Shown piece after piece: positions 34,312 to 42,361 of a stretch of 64,000 nt of DNA. Source of the DNA: JAJYSO01 sp964451785 (GTDB taxonomy: Bacteria > Bacteroidota > Bacteroidia > Flavobacteriales > Flavobacteriaceae); assembly GCA_964451785.1 (NCBI GenBank), contig CAYVJG010000014.1:1-64000 (forward strand). Reading direction: 5' to 3'. A program made the position numbers and the translations under genes. How positions within the stretch are numbered: the first letter of the stretch is position 1; each line of letters opens with the position of its first letter. Under the pieces are notes generated by a model. That model saw only the letters and a program-made list of their open reading frames with translations, did no database searches and had not been told where the DNA came from.

Positions 34312-36204
34312 TTAGTTTAAAATAGTCAATTTTAATTCTTTGTCGTATTTAATAAGAAATACAGCATTGTTAAAATAACCATTGATTAATTTCTTTTGAT
34401 AATTAAATCGGTTGCCAACATACTCGGTAGTCCCTTGTATTTTGTCTAAAGATCTAAAGAGGTCTGACGCACTAGCTGAGCGCAATAAGGCGTCATAAGT
34501 GATGTCAAAGCCTCTGATGGCATAGGCGCTAGGGGTAATGCCGTATTCCGCTTTATAGCGTTTGGTGAAATTGTCGCTTTCTTTGTCTACACCGCTTTTT
34601 GAAACCGAAGTGTAAGTGAAATTTAAGTGACTTAAAAAGATATTAGGCACTTCGTCATAAATCGAATTTTTATCGGTGGTGAATACGCGAATATCATAAC
34701 TGTCGCGTAACGCGTTGAGGTAAGTGATGCTATTAGTGACATCGCCGTAATCATCGCTGGCAATAACGATCCAGTTGGGTTGTGTTTTGCTGAGGTGTTT
34801 GGTGTAATCGCTGTTTTGCAAATACTCTTCTTCCTCACGGCTTACCACGCGAGCTTGTGGAAAGATAGATCTGAATTTACCCGCAAAATAAGCGTGCTTG
34901 CTGTCGCTTAAAATCAAAAGGTTTTTCCCCGCTTGAAGACTGTCGAGGTAGGAAATCATAACCTTTTCTTCCACCATTTTTGTCGGACGTGTTTGAAAAA
35001 CTTTGTCACTCCCTTCAATATCGCCATTGGTCAACGGGCTAAATAGAGCGACATCACTGTGACGCAAATCTTCAGCGACTAAGGCAATGTTTGAGGACAA
35101 TACGGGACCGATGATAAAATCATTGCGATTCAAATTGTTGTCCGCTATAATAGAACGGATTTTAGCTTTGCTCTTTTGGGTGTCAAAAACCTGAGCATCT
35201 ACTGAAATCCCTAGCTTTTGAACTGAATCAATAGCGAGTTTGATACCACTGTATAAATCGAGCGAAATTTGTAAGAAGGGATCTTTCTTTAACACCTGCT
35301 TTTTATTGACACTGTCTATAGCAAAGTGTTGTAGGCTAAAGGGAAGCAATACCGCCACGCGTTTTGTTGAAAAATTGGTGAGGTGCTGAGTTAAGTTGAT
35401 CGTTTTAGCTGAAAAACTAGGAATATTACCGATGTTTTTATTGTTTTTAGGAATTTTCAACTCCATGCCGGCTTGTAAGCCCAATTCTTTTAAGATAGGA
35501 TTTAAGGCGATCAATGAATCTTTTGAAATGCCTAAGCGATGCGTTAAGCTGTAATAGGTTTCTTTAGGCTGAACTTGGTAGTAGTCAAACAAATTCTCAT
35601 CTTCAGGTTTTTTTACCGTTTGATTAAGCACCTTGAGCACTTGACCAGGATGAATGACTTTTACCAAAGGATTTAACGAATCTAACTCGGCTACACTCAT
35701 GCCATACTGTTTGGAAATACCATATTTGGTTTCTTTAGGCATCACCACATGAATCAAATTGCGGAAAGAAGAGGTCTGTACTGAAGCGTTGAAATCTGGA
35801 AAACCATTGCTGAAAGTGGGAATGCGAATCAGATCGCCGGCACCCAATTCTTCTTTGTATAAATACGGATTGTATTTTTTGAGCTCTTCAATCGAAATAT
35901 GATTGCGTTTTGACAAGCTATACAGTGTTTCCTTGGGCTTTACTTTATACTCTTTAAAGCGGACAGTATTGTCATTAGGCGTGTTTTCAGTCACCTCATG
36001 CGGTGGAATAATAATCACTTTATTGGTGATGCGCCCTCGCGTTAAATCGGGATTTAATTTTAAAATCGCCGCTTTACTGACTTTAAATTTCTCAGCTAAA
36101 CTCTCTAAAGTTTCATCTTTTTGGATGCGATACGATTGGTATTGTGCCAACGCACTGCCACTGAGCAAGCAGATTGCAAAAAGCGATAAAATTAGTCTTT
36201 TCAT
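34312..36204 (-). CDS. exported LysM / periplasmic-binding-fold protein
   Basis: Exported protein of 630 residues with signal peptide (MKRLILSLFAICLLSGSALAQ). The N-terminal half carries four LysM-like peptidoglycan-binding motifs, at about 21-65, 85-130, 155-195 and 215-255 (for example YRIQKDETLESLAEKFKVSKAAILKLNPDL). The C-terminal half (about 280-630) resembles an amino-acid ABC transporter substrate-binding (periplasmic-binding type I) domain, with VAVLLPFSLQ, ALFSPLTNGDI and GFDITYDALLRSA. The combination is frequent in Bacteroidota. Role is uncertain; a wall-anchored binding protein is the simplest reading. I start at the ATG before the signal peptide; another 5 codons upstream are less likely. 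Confidence 0.85.
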   Translation of the reverse strand: MKRLILSLFAICLLSGSALAQYQSYRIQKDETLESLAEKFKVSKAAILKLNPDLTRGRITNKVIIIPPHEVTENTPNDNTVRFKEYKVKPKETLYSLSKRNHISIEELKKYNPYLYKEELGAGDLIRIPTFSNGFPDFNASVQTSSFRNLIHVVMPKETKYGISKQYGMSVAELDSLNPLVKVIHPGQVLKVLNQTVKKPEDENLFDYYQVQPKETYYSLTHRLGISKDSLIALNPILKELGLQAGMELKIPKNNKNIGNIPSFSAKTINLTQHLTNFSTKRVAVLLPFSLQHFAIDSVNKKQVLKKDPFLQISLDLYSGIKLAIDSVQKLGISVDAQVFDTQKSKAKIRSIIADNNLNRNDFIIGPVLSSNIALVAEDLRHSDVALFSPLTNGDIEGSDKVFQTRPTKMVEEKVMISYLDSLQAGKNLLILSDSKHAYFAGKFRSIFPQARVVSREEEEYLQNSDYTKHLSKTQPNWIVIASDDYGDVTNSITYLNALRDSYDIRVFTTDKNSIYDEVPNIFLSHLNFTYTSVSKSGVDKESDNFTKRYKAEYGITPSAYAIRGFDITYDALLRSASASDLFRSLDKIQGTTEYVGNRFNYQKKLINGYFNNAVFLIKYDKELKLTILN

Positions 36205-36463
36205 AGGATGGTTATTCAAAAGCTAAACACAAGCCTTGTTACTCTTGCGTGTTAGGTTGTTGTTGCTGTGCTATAAGCGTTATTCTGTTTAAAATATTGC
36301 CGTAAAACGGGTGTAAATAGTTAAATCAGTTGAAAAACAGATGCTAACAATCTTTTAAGAACATCTCGTTTTAATCACTAATGAGCAACAAAGATAAAGG
36401 ATTAAAATAAAATGACCCTTTAATCTGAACGTAGATTAGAGTCGGCTTAAAGTGGAGCAGTTG

Positions 36464-36832
36464 CTATTTAAACTTTACAGCGGTGCCGTACATTTGTAAG
36501 TAAAAAAACTGAAATCCGGGGGTGTCCATATCTACATCTTGATGCATGCCGATGACAGCATCAGCACCGAGCATTTCAGCTTGAGCCTCGAGTTCTTTAA
36601 CCGCGATATAAAAGGCTTTGTCTAATCGACTTTCAGAATCCATGGCATAAGCTCCATACTGTTTATTCCAGGCGTTAAGATCAGTGTTATTAGCTAAGTT
36701 TAATTTGTATTTTTTGATGAGTTTACTCATTTTGCTCGTAAAGAAACCTTTGTTGCTCACCTGAAAATAAACCGGTCCGATAACGTCGTATTCGCGGTTG
36801 AGATCTGCAGTAGTAACTATAATATTTGCCAT
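36464..36832 (-). CDS. YbjQ/DUF74-family protein
   Basis: Small soluble protein of 122 residues in the YbjQ (DUF74, heavy-metal-binding annotation) family; the N-terminus MANIIVTTADLNREYDVIGPVYFQVSNKG, LEAQAEMLGADAVIGMHQDVD and the C-terminal GTAVKF match the fold. I start at this ATG since the preceding residues in the longer reading (MYFIALLISSSI) look non-native. Metal binding of this family is assumed rather than shown, and this member lacks obvious metal ligands. Single gene, no close partner. Confidence 0.85.
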   Translation of the reverse strand: MANIIVTTADLNREYDVIGPVYFQVSNKGFFTSKMSKLIKKYKLNLANNTDLNAWNKQYGAYAMDSESRLDKAFYIAVKELEAQAEMLGADAVIGMHQDVDMDTPGFQFFYLQMYGTAVKFK

Positions 36833-37019
36833 AATAGAAGAACTAATTAATAGTGCGATAAAATACAAAAAAAATAGACACCAGAGGACGAAACGACCAT
36901 TTAAATGTCAACTTCATTTCATCTGTTACGTTGCTTTTTAAATTGAAAATTAGCGAGTTGACTAAAAATAAACGGCCTTTAAATTAGGTGAATTACTCAA
37001 AATTGTTAAGTTTGTGACA

Positions 37020-37394
37020 ATGCTTAACGGAAAACATATCGCCTATATCTTACTCACGCTCTTTAGCGTGCAGTTAGCGCTGCAGAATCCTGTGGTCAAG
37101 GCGGCTGTTTTGGGCGATGTGCTAAAACTTGTAGAACCTTTGTGTTTTAAAAAGCAGCAGCAAAAAAACAGCACACGTGAAGCGCAATGGGAAAAAGCAC
37201 CGCAATCACCTGTAGTGACAGTTGCGGTGAGTTGCCAACAAAATTTTGTGATTGACAACTTTCAATGGGCAGCTATTCACAATTTTAAAACCACTCAACG
37301 CCCGGTAAGTAAGCGATTGACTTTAGTGTCTATTACGCTCGATCAGTTCTTGCCGCCTCCTAAAAATGACAGTTTAAATTTGACGCTTTATTAA
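37020..37394 (+). CDS. unknown small membrane-anchored protein beside tlpA-like gene
   Basis: I do not recognise the family. The 124-residue product has one N-terminal hydrophobic stretch (about 5-20, HIAYILLTLFSVQLALQ) that may be a signal or anchor and a mixed, lysine-rich body with two cysteines (CFKKQQQKN and VSCQQN). It begins at ATG 37020; a GTG two codons earlier is also in frame. It precedes the thioredoxin gene by 56 bp in the same direction and could be its co-transcribed partner. No function can be assigned. Confidence 0.65.
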   Translation: MLNGKHIAYILLTLFSVQLALQNPVVKAAVLGDVLKLVEPLCFKKQQQKNSTREAQWEKAPQSPVVTVAVSCQQNFVIDNFQWAAIHNFKTTQRPVSKRLTLVSITLDQFLPPPKNDSLNLTLY

Positions 37395-37450
37395 AGAAGT
37401 TTGAACACTGTTTTTAAACTTCTCATTTCTCATATTTATACTGTAATCAA

Positions 37451-38071
37451 ATGCAACAAAATCCGAAAAAATCAAAATCCAAAAAGGCCAAAACTTATAT
37501 TGAATACGGCTTTTTAATACTCTTTGTCGCCTTATTATTTACCACCGATTTAAAAGCCGAAGTCTTTGGCTTTGTGCAACGTGGCTTTTTAAAATTAGGC
37601 TTTTTTCAACCTGATATCGAACAAGTTGATCAAGTGTCAACCGTGTCTGACGAATATGAAAAACACCCTTTAAAATTGCGCGACCAAGATGGCAATGTGC
37701 TCAATGTAGCGCAACTTGAAGGTAAAGTGGTGTTTATCAATTTTTGGGCGACATGGTGCCCACCTTGTGTGGCAGAAATGCCGAGTATTAACGCCCTTTA
37801 TCAAGATTATAAAACCGATAAGGATGTCGTTTTCTTAATGGTTTCTATGGATCGTAGCTTTGCTAAAGCTGAGCAGTTTTTAGAAGATAAAAAATTTGAC
37901 TTTGCCATTCAAGAACCCCTTTCTGCAGTGCCGCAAGAGTTTCAAGCACGCGGCATTCCAAATACCTTAGTGCTTGATACAAATGGCAAAATAGTCTTCT
38001 CTCATGTAGGCATGGGCAACTATAATACAGCCGAATTTAAAACTTTTCTCAATGATTTAAAAAAGAAGTGA
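37451..38071 (+). CDS. TlpA-like thioredoxin-fold protein, membrane-anchored
   Basis: Thioredoxin-like protein of 206 residues. One membrane anchor at about 17-33 (YGFLILFVALLFTTDL), then a TlpA/ResA-type domain (about 70-205) with the redox site WCPPC in VVFINFWATWCPPCVAEMPSI and the cis-proline segment ARGIPNTLVLD. It probably reduces periplasmic proteins such as apocytochromes or other disulfide targets. Preceded by a small unknown protein gene. The stop codon is followed by the 160-bp palindrome without a gap. Confidence 0.9.
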   Translation: MQQNPKKSKSKKAKTYIEYGFLILFVALLFTTDLKAEVFGFVQRGFLKLGFFQPDIEQVDQVSTVSDEYEKHPLKLRDQDGNVLNVAQLEGKVVFINFWATWCPPCVAEMPSINALYQDYKTDKDVVFLMVSMDRSFAKAEQFLEDKKFDFAIQEPLSAVPQEFQARGIPNTLVLDTNGKIVFSHVGMGNYNTAEFKTFLNDLKKK

Positions 38072-38231
38072 TACGGAAATGATTTTTAAAATAGACTAAA
38101 TATTTTGTCGTTAAAATTTCAAAGGTCAAGGCAAAAAGCACAGGCATAGCCATAGCTATGACGAGCATTTATAACGCAGAGATTTGTAATTTTAACAGGA
38201 AGATTGGTCCATTTTGAATGTCACTTCCGTA
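38072..38231. repeat. 160-bp long palindrome, copy 2 of 3 (inverted orientation)
   Basis: Same element as at 13471 and 57906 but in reverse orientation and starting on the base after the tlpA-like stop codon. Ends are TACGGAAATGATTTTT and ...AATGTCACTTCCGTA. Here the fifth base of the terminal repeat is G in both arms (complement pair TTCCGTA / TACGGAA) where the other copies have A in the arm (TACGAAA / TTTCGTA), so the pairing is kept by a matching change. The centre reads CATAGC-CATA-GCTATG. Confidence 0.9.
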
Positions 38232-38434
38232 TAAAATAGTTGAAAATTTGTAAATTCAACATAAACCCTGCTAGCTGAAAATTTAGTGGGGTTTATTGTG
38301 ATTATCCCCTGTGTTTACAGAACTTATCTCTGCGGACTAACTTATTTTTAGAAAGTTTTACTGAAAAGCACTTTTTTAATTTTTATGTTAATAATAAGTT
38401 TATATTCACTTTTTTATAGCATAATAATTTTAAT
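38232..38434. other. gene-free stretch after the palindrome
   Basis: AT-rich DNA without a gene. A weak hairpin AAACCCTGCTA..TAGTGGGGTTT is at about 38261-38294; it recalls the hairpins of the other non-coding elements, but I see no terminal repeats. Confidence 0.4.
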
Positions 38435-39028
38435 ATGAAATGTATTGAATTTTTTTTAACTCTTTTGGTTATAGGGTTGAGCTTAACGGTGCAAGCTCAG
38501 GAATCTCAGGTAATTGAAATGCCTAAAAATAGAATTGATTTATCCTATTCCAATCTGTTTAGTGGTGTTGTTGTTGCTGATGGAAGAGGAGGAAGTTTTA
38601 GAGGTGGTGGACTTGAAATTGCGTATTCACGCTACCTTTTTAAAGATAGAGGCTATGCGCGTATTGCATATGGACGCATTTATGCGTGGACTGATGATGC
38701 TGAGTTTTTAGAGTGGTTGGCAGATAATCAATTTAGAGTCAGTGTTTTTTCGGTAGGTGTGGGCTATGACGTGATTAAAGAAGATAAATTTAGACTTGGA
38801 CTTGAGGCTGGATTCTTAAATTTACGGTTTTGGTCATTGCATCATATTGATAGTTATCCACCGACTTATCAATACGGTAAAAATTCAGATGGAACCATTT
38901 ACGCGCAGTTGTTGCTACAGTATAATTTAACCCCTAAGTTGGTATTGACCCCAGCCTTGATGTATGGGTTTGATTATAATAAATACAAAACCTCCTGGGC
39001 AAAGATCGGTTTAGGCTATCGCTTTTAA
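38435..39028 (+). CDS. unknown outer-membrane-like beta-barrel protein
   Basis: Exported protein of 197 residues with signal peptide (MKCIEFFLTLLVIGLSLTVQAQ). The rest alternates polar and hydrophobic residues in short strands (RIDLSYSNLFSGVVV, GGLEIAYSRYLF, VSVFSVGVGYDVI, WAKIGLGYRF) and ends in a terminal phenylalanine, so it is probably a small 8-strand-type outer-membrane barrel. No family is recognised and it stands alone. It is not a T9SS substrate. Confidence 0.7.
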   Translation: MKCIEFFLTLLVIGLSLTVQAQESQVIEMPKNRIDLSYSNLFSGVVVADGRGGSFRGGGLEIAYSRYLFKDRGYARIAYGRIYAWTDDAEFLEWLADNQFRVSVFSVGVGYDVIKEDKFRLGLEAGFLNLRFWSLHHIDSYPPTYQYGKNSDGTIYAQLLLQYNLTPKLVLTPALMYGFDYNKYKTSWAKIGLGYRF

Positions 39029-39073
39029 ATGAGTTAGAGTTGATAGATTAAGGTAACAAAATCATTGCGCAGT

Positions 39074-39113
39074 AAAAATCTGCTTCCTTACAATCCTAAA
39101 GAAAGCAGATTTT
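39074..39113. terminator. bidirectional terminator
   Basis: A hairpin with stem AAAATCTGCTT and AAGCAGATTTT around a loop of about 17 bases, between the plus-strand barrel gene and the convergent minus-strand phosphoribosyltransferase gene. Confidence 0.7.
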
Positions 39114-39137
39114 GTAATTAACATGTTTTTGTGAAAA

Positions 39138-39677
39138 CTATTCTTCTACTTGATACAGAGCGCTGAGGTTGCGGCCGAGTTCATCGTAATCTAAGCCATA
39201 ACCGACTACAAATTTGTTGGGAATTTCACGCCCTATATAATCAATTTTTAGTGGCATCTTGTACACTTCGGGCTTGAGTAATAAGCTGGCAATACGGATT
39301 GATTTGGGCTGCTTTTCAGTTTCAAGATACTTTACTAAAGCTTGCATGGTGCGCCCTGTGTCAACAATATCTTCTACAATAATTACCGGGCGGTTTGCAA
39401 TTGATTTGTTGAGGTCCATTTTCTTTTTAACTACGCCGGTTGATTGTGTGCCTTCATATGAGCTCATTTGCAAAAAAGCAACTTCACACTTGCCGGGATA
39501 ATATTTTAACAAGTCAGAAAAGAACATAAATACGCCGTTGAGGACGCCAATAAAAATAGGTGTCTCATCTTTGTAATCTTCATAAATCTTTAAGGCTGTA
39601 GCTTTGACAAGTGCTTGCATTTCGTCTTCGTCAATATAAGGAACGAAGGTTTTGTCATGAACGGTAATCGTAGACAT
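39138..39677 (-). CDS. hpt: hypoxanthine phosphoribosyltransferase
   Basis: Purine salvage enzyme of 179 residues converting hypoxanthine (and guanine) plus PRPP to IMP (GMP). The PRPP-binding motif VIIVEDIVDTGRTM is present, as are GVLNGVFMFFSDLL and the C-terminal YIGREIPNKFVVGYGLDYDELGRNL. I start at the ATG (MSTITVHDKTF), not at an upstream ATG in the leader near 39725. It lies 44 bp after dinB on the same strand. Confidence 0.95.
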   Translation of the reverse strand: MSTITVHDKTFVPYIDEDEMQALVKATALKIYEDYKDETPIFIGVLNGVFMFFSDLLKYYPGKCEVAFLQMSSYEGTQSTGVVKKKMDLNKSIANRPVIIVEDIVDTGRTMQALVKYLETEKQPKSIRIASLLLKPEVYKMPLKIDYIGREIPNKFVVGYGLDYDELGRNLSALYQVEE

Positions 39678-39721
39678 ATAAGAATGATTTATAAGCTTTT
39701 GATAAAAGTAGAAATAAAGCG

Positions 39722-40810
39722 TCAAAAATCGAACTTTAATTGCACATAAACAGGTTCTTTAACGACTTTAACCTCCTTTTGAGGCAAGTTAAAGTTAGAA
39801 ACGGCAATCCCGAGTAGGCGCACAGAGTTGAGCATGTGGTCTTGATAGAGGAGCTCACGTGCCGTCTCGGCAATTAAATCTTTTGAAGCGATGTAATATG
39901 GCAAAGTTTTGCTACGCGTTTGAATGCGAAAATCACTGTATTTTAATTTTAAAGTTACCGTTTTGCCGGCAAGGTGGTTTTTAGCTAAACGGCGCTCAAC
40001 GGATTCGGCAATGCCTGAAAGGTGCTTTTCTAAAAACACTTCCGAAGAAATATTTTCTATAAAAGTGTGCTCGGCACTGAGTGATTTTGGGGTGCGTTCT
40101 GGTCGGACTGGTGATAAGTCAACTCCGCGAACAATATGGTAATAATGCGCCCCTGATTTTCCAAAATGTGTCTTGAGGAAATCGAGTGATTTGGTTTTTA
40201 AGTCGGCGCCGGTAAAAATGCCAAGTTGATACATCTTTTGTGTGGTGACCTTGCCTATGCCGTAAAATTTCCGAATTTCTAATTGTTCTAAAAAGGCTTC
40301 TACCTCTTCAGGCGGAATTGTTTTCTGTCCGTTAGGCTTGTTGATATCACTGGCAATTTTGGCTAGAAACTTGTTAATTGAAATACCGGCTGAGGCGTGT
40401 AAACCTGTGGTTTCAAAAATACGCTGCCTAATTTCTTGCGCAAGCATAGAAGCACTGGGATGTCCTTTTTTGTTTTGCGTGACATCGAGGTAAGCTTCAT
40501 CGAGCGAGAGTGGCTCTACTAAATCGGTGTAATCAAAAAAAATCTTGCGGATTTGTTGCGAAATCTTGCGGTATTTTTCAAAGTCTGCCGGCACAAAAAT
40601 AAGTTGTGGACAGCGGCGCTTGGCAACCATACTACTCATAGCACTACCGATACCAAATTTGCGCGCTTCATAGCTGGCCGTAGCAATCACACTGCGCTTC
40701 TCTTCACCACCAACAGCAATGGGTAAGCCGCGCAATTCAGGACGATCGCGTTGCTCAACAGAAGCGTAAAACGCATCCATATCAACATGTATGATTTTGC
40801 GTTGACTCAT
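39722..40810 (-). CDS. dinB: DNA polymerase IV (Y-family translesion polymerase)
   Basis: Error-prone lesion-bypass polymerase of 362 residues. The catalytic acids appear in IIHVDMDAFYASVEQRD and EPLSLDEAYLDVT; YEARKFGIGSAM and the helix-hairpin-helix KFYGIGKVTTQKMYQLGI follow, then the little-finger domain to about residue 345. I start at the ATG directly before SQRKIIHVDM; nine upstream codons are possible but the -7 box lies between 40817 and 40824. It probably shares a message with hpt. SOS control is possible but no LexA site is apparent. Confidence 0.96.
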   Translation of the reverse strand: MSQRKIIHVDMDAFYASVEQRDRPELRGLPIAVGGEEKRSVIATASYEARKFGIGSAMSSMVAKRRCPQLIFVPADFEKYRKISQQIRKIFFDYTDLVEPLSLDEAYLDVTQNKKGHPSASMLAQEIRQRIFETTGLHASAGISINKFLAKIASDINKPNGQKTIPPEEVEAFLEQLEIRKFYGIGKVTTQKMYQLGIFTGADLKTKSLDFLKTHFGKSGAHYYHIVRGVDLSPVRPERTPKSLSAEHTFIENISSEVFLEKHLSGIAESVERRLAKNHLAGKTVTLKLKYSDFRIQTRSKTLPYYIASKDLIAETARELLYQDHMLNSVRLLGIAVSNFNLPQKEVKVVKEPVYVQLKFDF

Positions 40811-40816
40811 GATTGA

Positions 40817-40824
40817 CAAAGGTA
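40817..40824 (-). promoter_or_regulatory. promoter -7 box directly upstream of dinB
   Basis: TACCTTTG on the minus strand matches TAnnTTTG exactly and ends six bases before the dinB ATG at 40810, so the transcript would have almost no leader. Confidence 0.45.
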
Positions 40825-41171
40825 CTTTATTTTTCAATGTCTGCAGATTGCCCTCGGGGTGCTAGGGTAGAATTTTACTAAAAGTATAAACACAGAAGTC
40901 ACCTTAATAAGTTTAAAGTAATTAAGTAAAAGTGTTAATAATTTTAATATTTTAAACAAAAAAAATGGCTTATGAGTTAATTTTTATTTAAATTAACCCT
41001 CTATAACCTCTAAAAATAATAAAATATGCAGCAAAATTACACCAACCTCCAAGACCGCACATCCGAGAATTTACCTCTGAGAGTGCACTATTTTTACAGA
41101 AAAGTACTGGCTTCAGCATTTTTGAGTAATACTCAGTTTTTGATATGCGCTTTATTTTTTAGGAAAGAGAA
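40825..41171. other. gene-free stretch upstream of T9SS cargo
   Basis: AT-rich intergenic DNA between dinB and the T9SS fragment. A 61-codon open frame at 41026-41211 has no recognisable features, so I do not count it as a gene. I see no terminator or repeat. Confidence 0.4.
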
Positions 41172-41252
41172 TTTTTCCCGCAAGGCTTATACTTCGTATC
41201 TCTCGTTGTAGATGGCATTATAAAAGACTCTCAACAAATCCTAAAAAATTAA
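41172..41252 (+). pseudogene. decayed tail of a T9SS type A cargo protein
   Basis: In the frame ending at TAA 41252 the codons read FFPQGLYFVSLVVDGIIKDSQQ and then ILKN, the pattern of a type A C-terminal sorting tail ending in a lysine/asparagine. Upstream in the same frame a stop (about 41160) interrupts it, and a 61-residue frame at 41026-41211 crosses it in another register. It sits 12 bp upstream of an intact T9SS cargo gene. Most likely the residue of a deleted neighbour or an old duplication. Confidence 0.5.
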
Positions 41253-41263
41253 TCCCAATTATT

Positions 41264-42229
41264 ATGAAATCACTACTACTACTACTACTCAGCTTTTTGA
41301 TGCTTAGCTTAGGGCTGAGTGCCCAAGAAATTACCGCTATTCCGGATACCAGTTTTGAGCAAATACTGGTTAATCAAGGCATTGATTCCGACGGTGTTGT
41401 AAATGGCTATATATTAACCAGCGATGCTGAGAGCGTTACTACACTAGATATGACCGCTGATGATTATAGTCCTTTTGCTATTATTACGGATTTAACGGGT
41501 TTGGAGGCCTTTATTCATTTAGATTCTTTATCCTTATGGCATCATTCGCTTGACAGTTTAGATATTAGCGCCTTAACAGAGTTGACCTATTTATCTTGCC
41601 CTGCCAATTGGATTCAAAATCCTATAGATTTCTCAAATAACCCGCTTTTAGAAACTGTTATTATAGCAGTAGGTACGGATTGGAATCCCAATGGAGTTCT
41701 TGAATTGGATTTAAGTCACAATCCGCTGATTTCAAAGGTGGTGTTTGCTCCACTTGGAGGGGGTGGCACCATAAATTTAAATAACGGAAATAATAATGCA
41801 GACATGTTTCTTGATATTGGGTTTAGCGGTCCCATGTCGCAGCCTTATCCACATGTTTGTATCAAAGTTGATGACCCCCAGACCGCGCAAAATGGAGGCT
41901 ATCCTTATTCAGAGTGGGAGATTAATCATGGGTCAATCACTTATAGTTTTACTAATGATATCCCACAATGTGTGTTGGGGACGGAAGGCTTTGAAAAATC
42001 TGCCGTACAACTCTATCCAAACCCGGCTACAGATAGGGTTTACGTAGAAGGTTTAACTACAGCGGTTGAGTTTAGCCTTTATACCCTGACCGGAAAGCGT
42101 GTAAAACAGATCAGCTTAGTGCCTGAAAAAAGGGCCATAAGCCTTACTGCCTTAGAGTCGGGTTTGTATCTTTATAGCTTGTCGAGAGCAGGAAAAGTGG
42201 TTAAAACCGGGAAGTTGATTAAACGCTAG
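41264..42229 (+). CDS. T9SS-exported leucine-rich protein
   Basis: Secreted 321-residue protein. A signal peptide (MKSLLLLLLSFLMLSLGLSAQ, cleaved near 21) is followed by a region (about 55-190) with irregular leucine-rich repeats (LTGLEAFIHLDSLSLWHHSLDSLDISALTELTYLSC) and a type A sorting domain from about residue 240 (SAVQLYPNPATDRVYVEG..YTLTGKRV..LTALESGLYLYSLSRAGKVVKTGKLIKR), which targets it through the type IX system to the surface. Function unknown; an adhesin- or binding-type role is typical for such proteins. Single gene. Confidence 0.88.
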   Translation: MKSLLLLLLSFLMLSLGLSAQEITAIPDTSFEQILVNQGIDSDGVVNGYILTSDAESVTTLDMTADDYSPFAIITDLTGLEAFIHLDSLSLWHHSLDSLDISALTELTYLSCPANWIQNPIDFSNNPLLETVIIAVGTDWNPNGVLELDLSHNPLISKVVFAPLGGGGTINLNNGNNNADMFLDIGFSGPMSQPYPHVCIKVDDPQTAQNGGYPYSEWEINHGSITYSFTNDIPQCVLGTEGFEKSAVQLYPNPATDRVYVEGLTTAVEFSLYTLTGKRVKQISLVPEKRAISLTALESGLYLYSLSRAGKVVKTGKLIKR

Positions 42230-42280
42230 TGCTGCTCAATCGTTTTTATTTAAAGAGGAATATTGAAGATTACACAAAAC

Positions 42281-42309
42281 AAAGCCCAATCATTTCTGAT
42301 TGGGCTTTG
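42281..42309. terminator. bidirectional terminator
   Basis: A perfect hairpin AAAGCCCAATCA-TTTC-TGATTGGGCTTT between the T9SS cargo gene and the convergent lipoprotein gene. Confidence 0.85.
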
Positions 42310-42361
42310 GTGATAGGTTAATCTTTTTGCTAACCCCTTGCTAATCCAAAATCAAATTTTA

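Noticed and set aside
41026..41211. A 61-codon open frame before the T9SS cargo gene
   Set aside because: No signal, domain or conserved feature, and it overlaps the remains of a T9SS tail in another frame.
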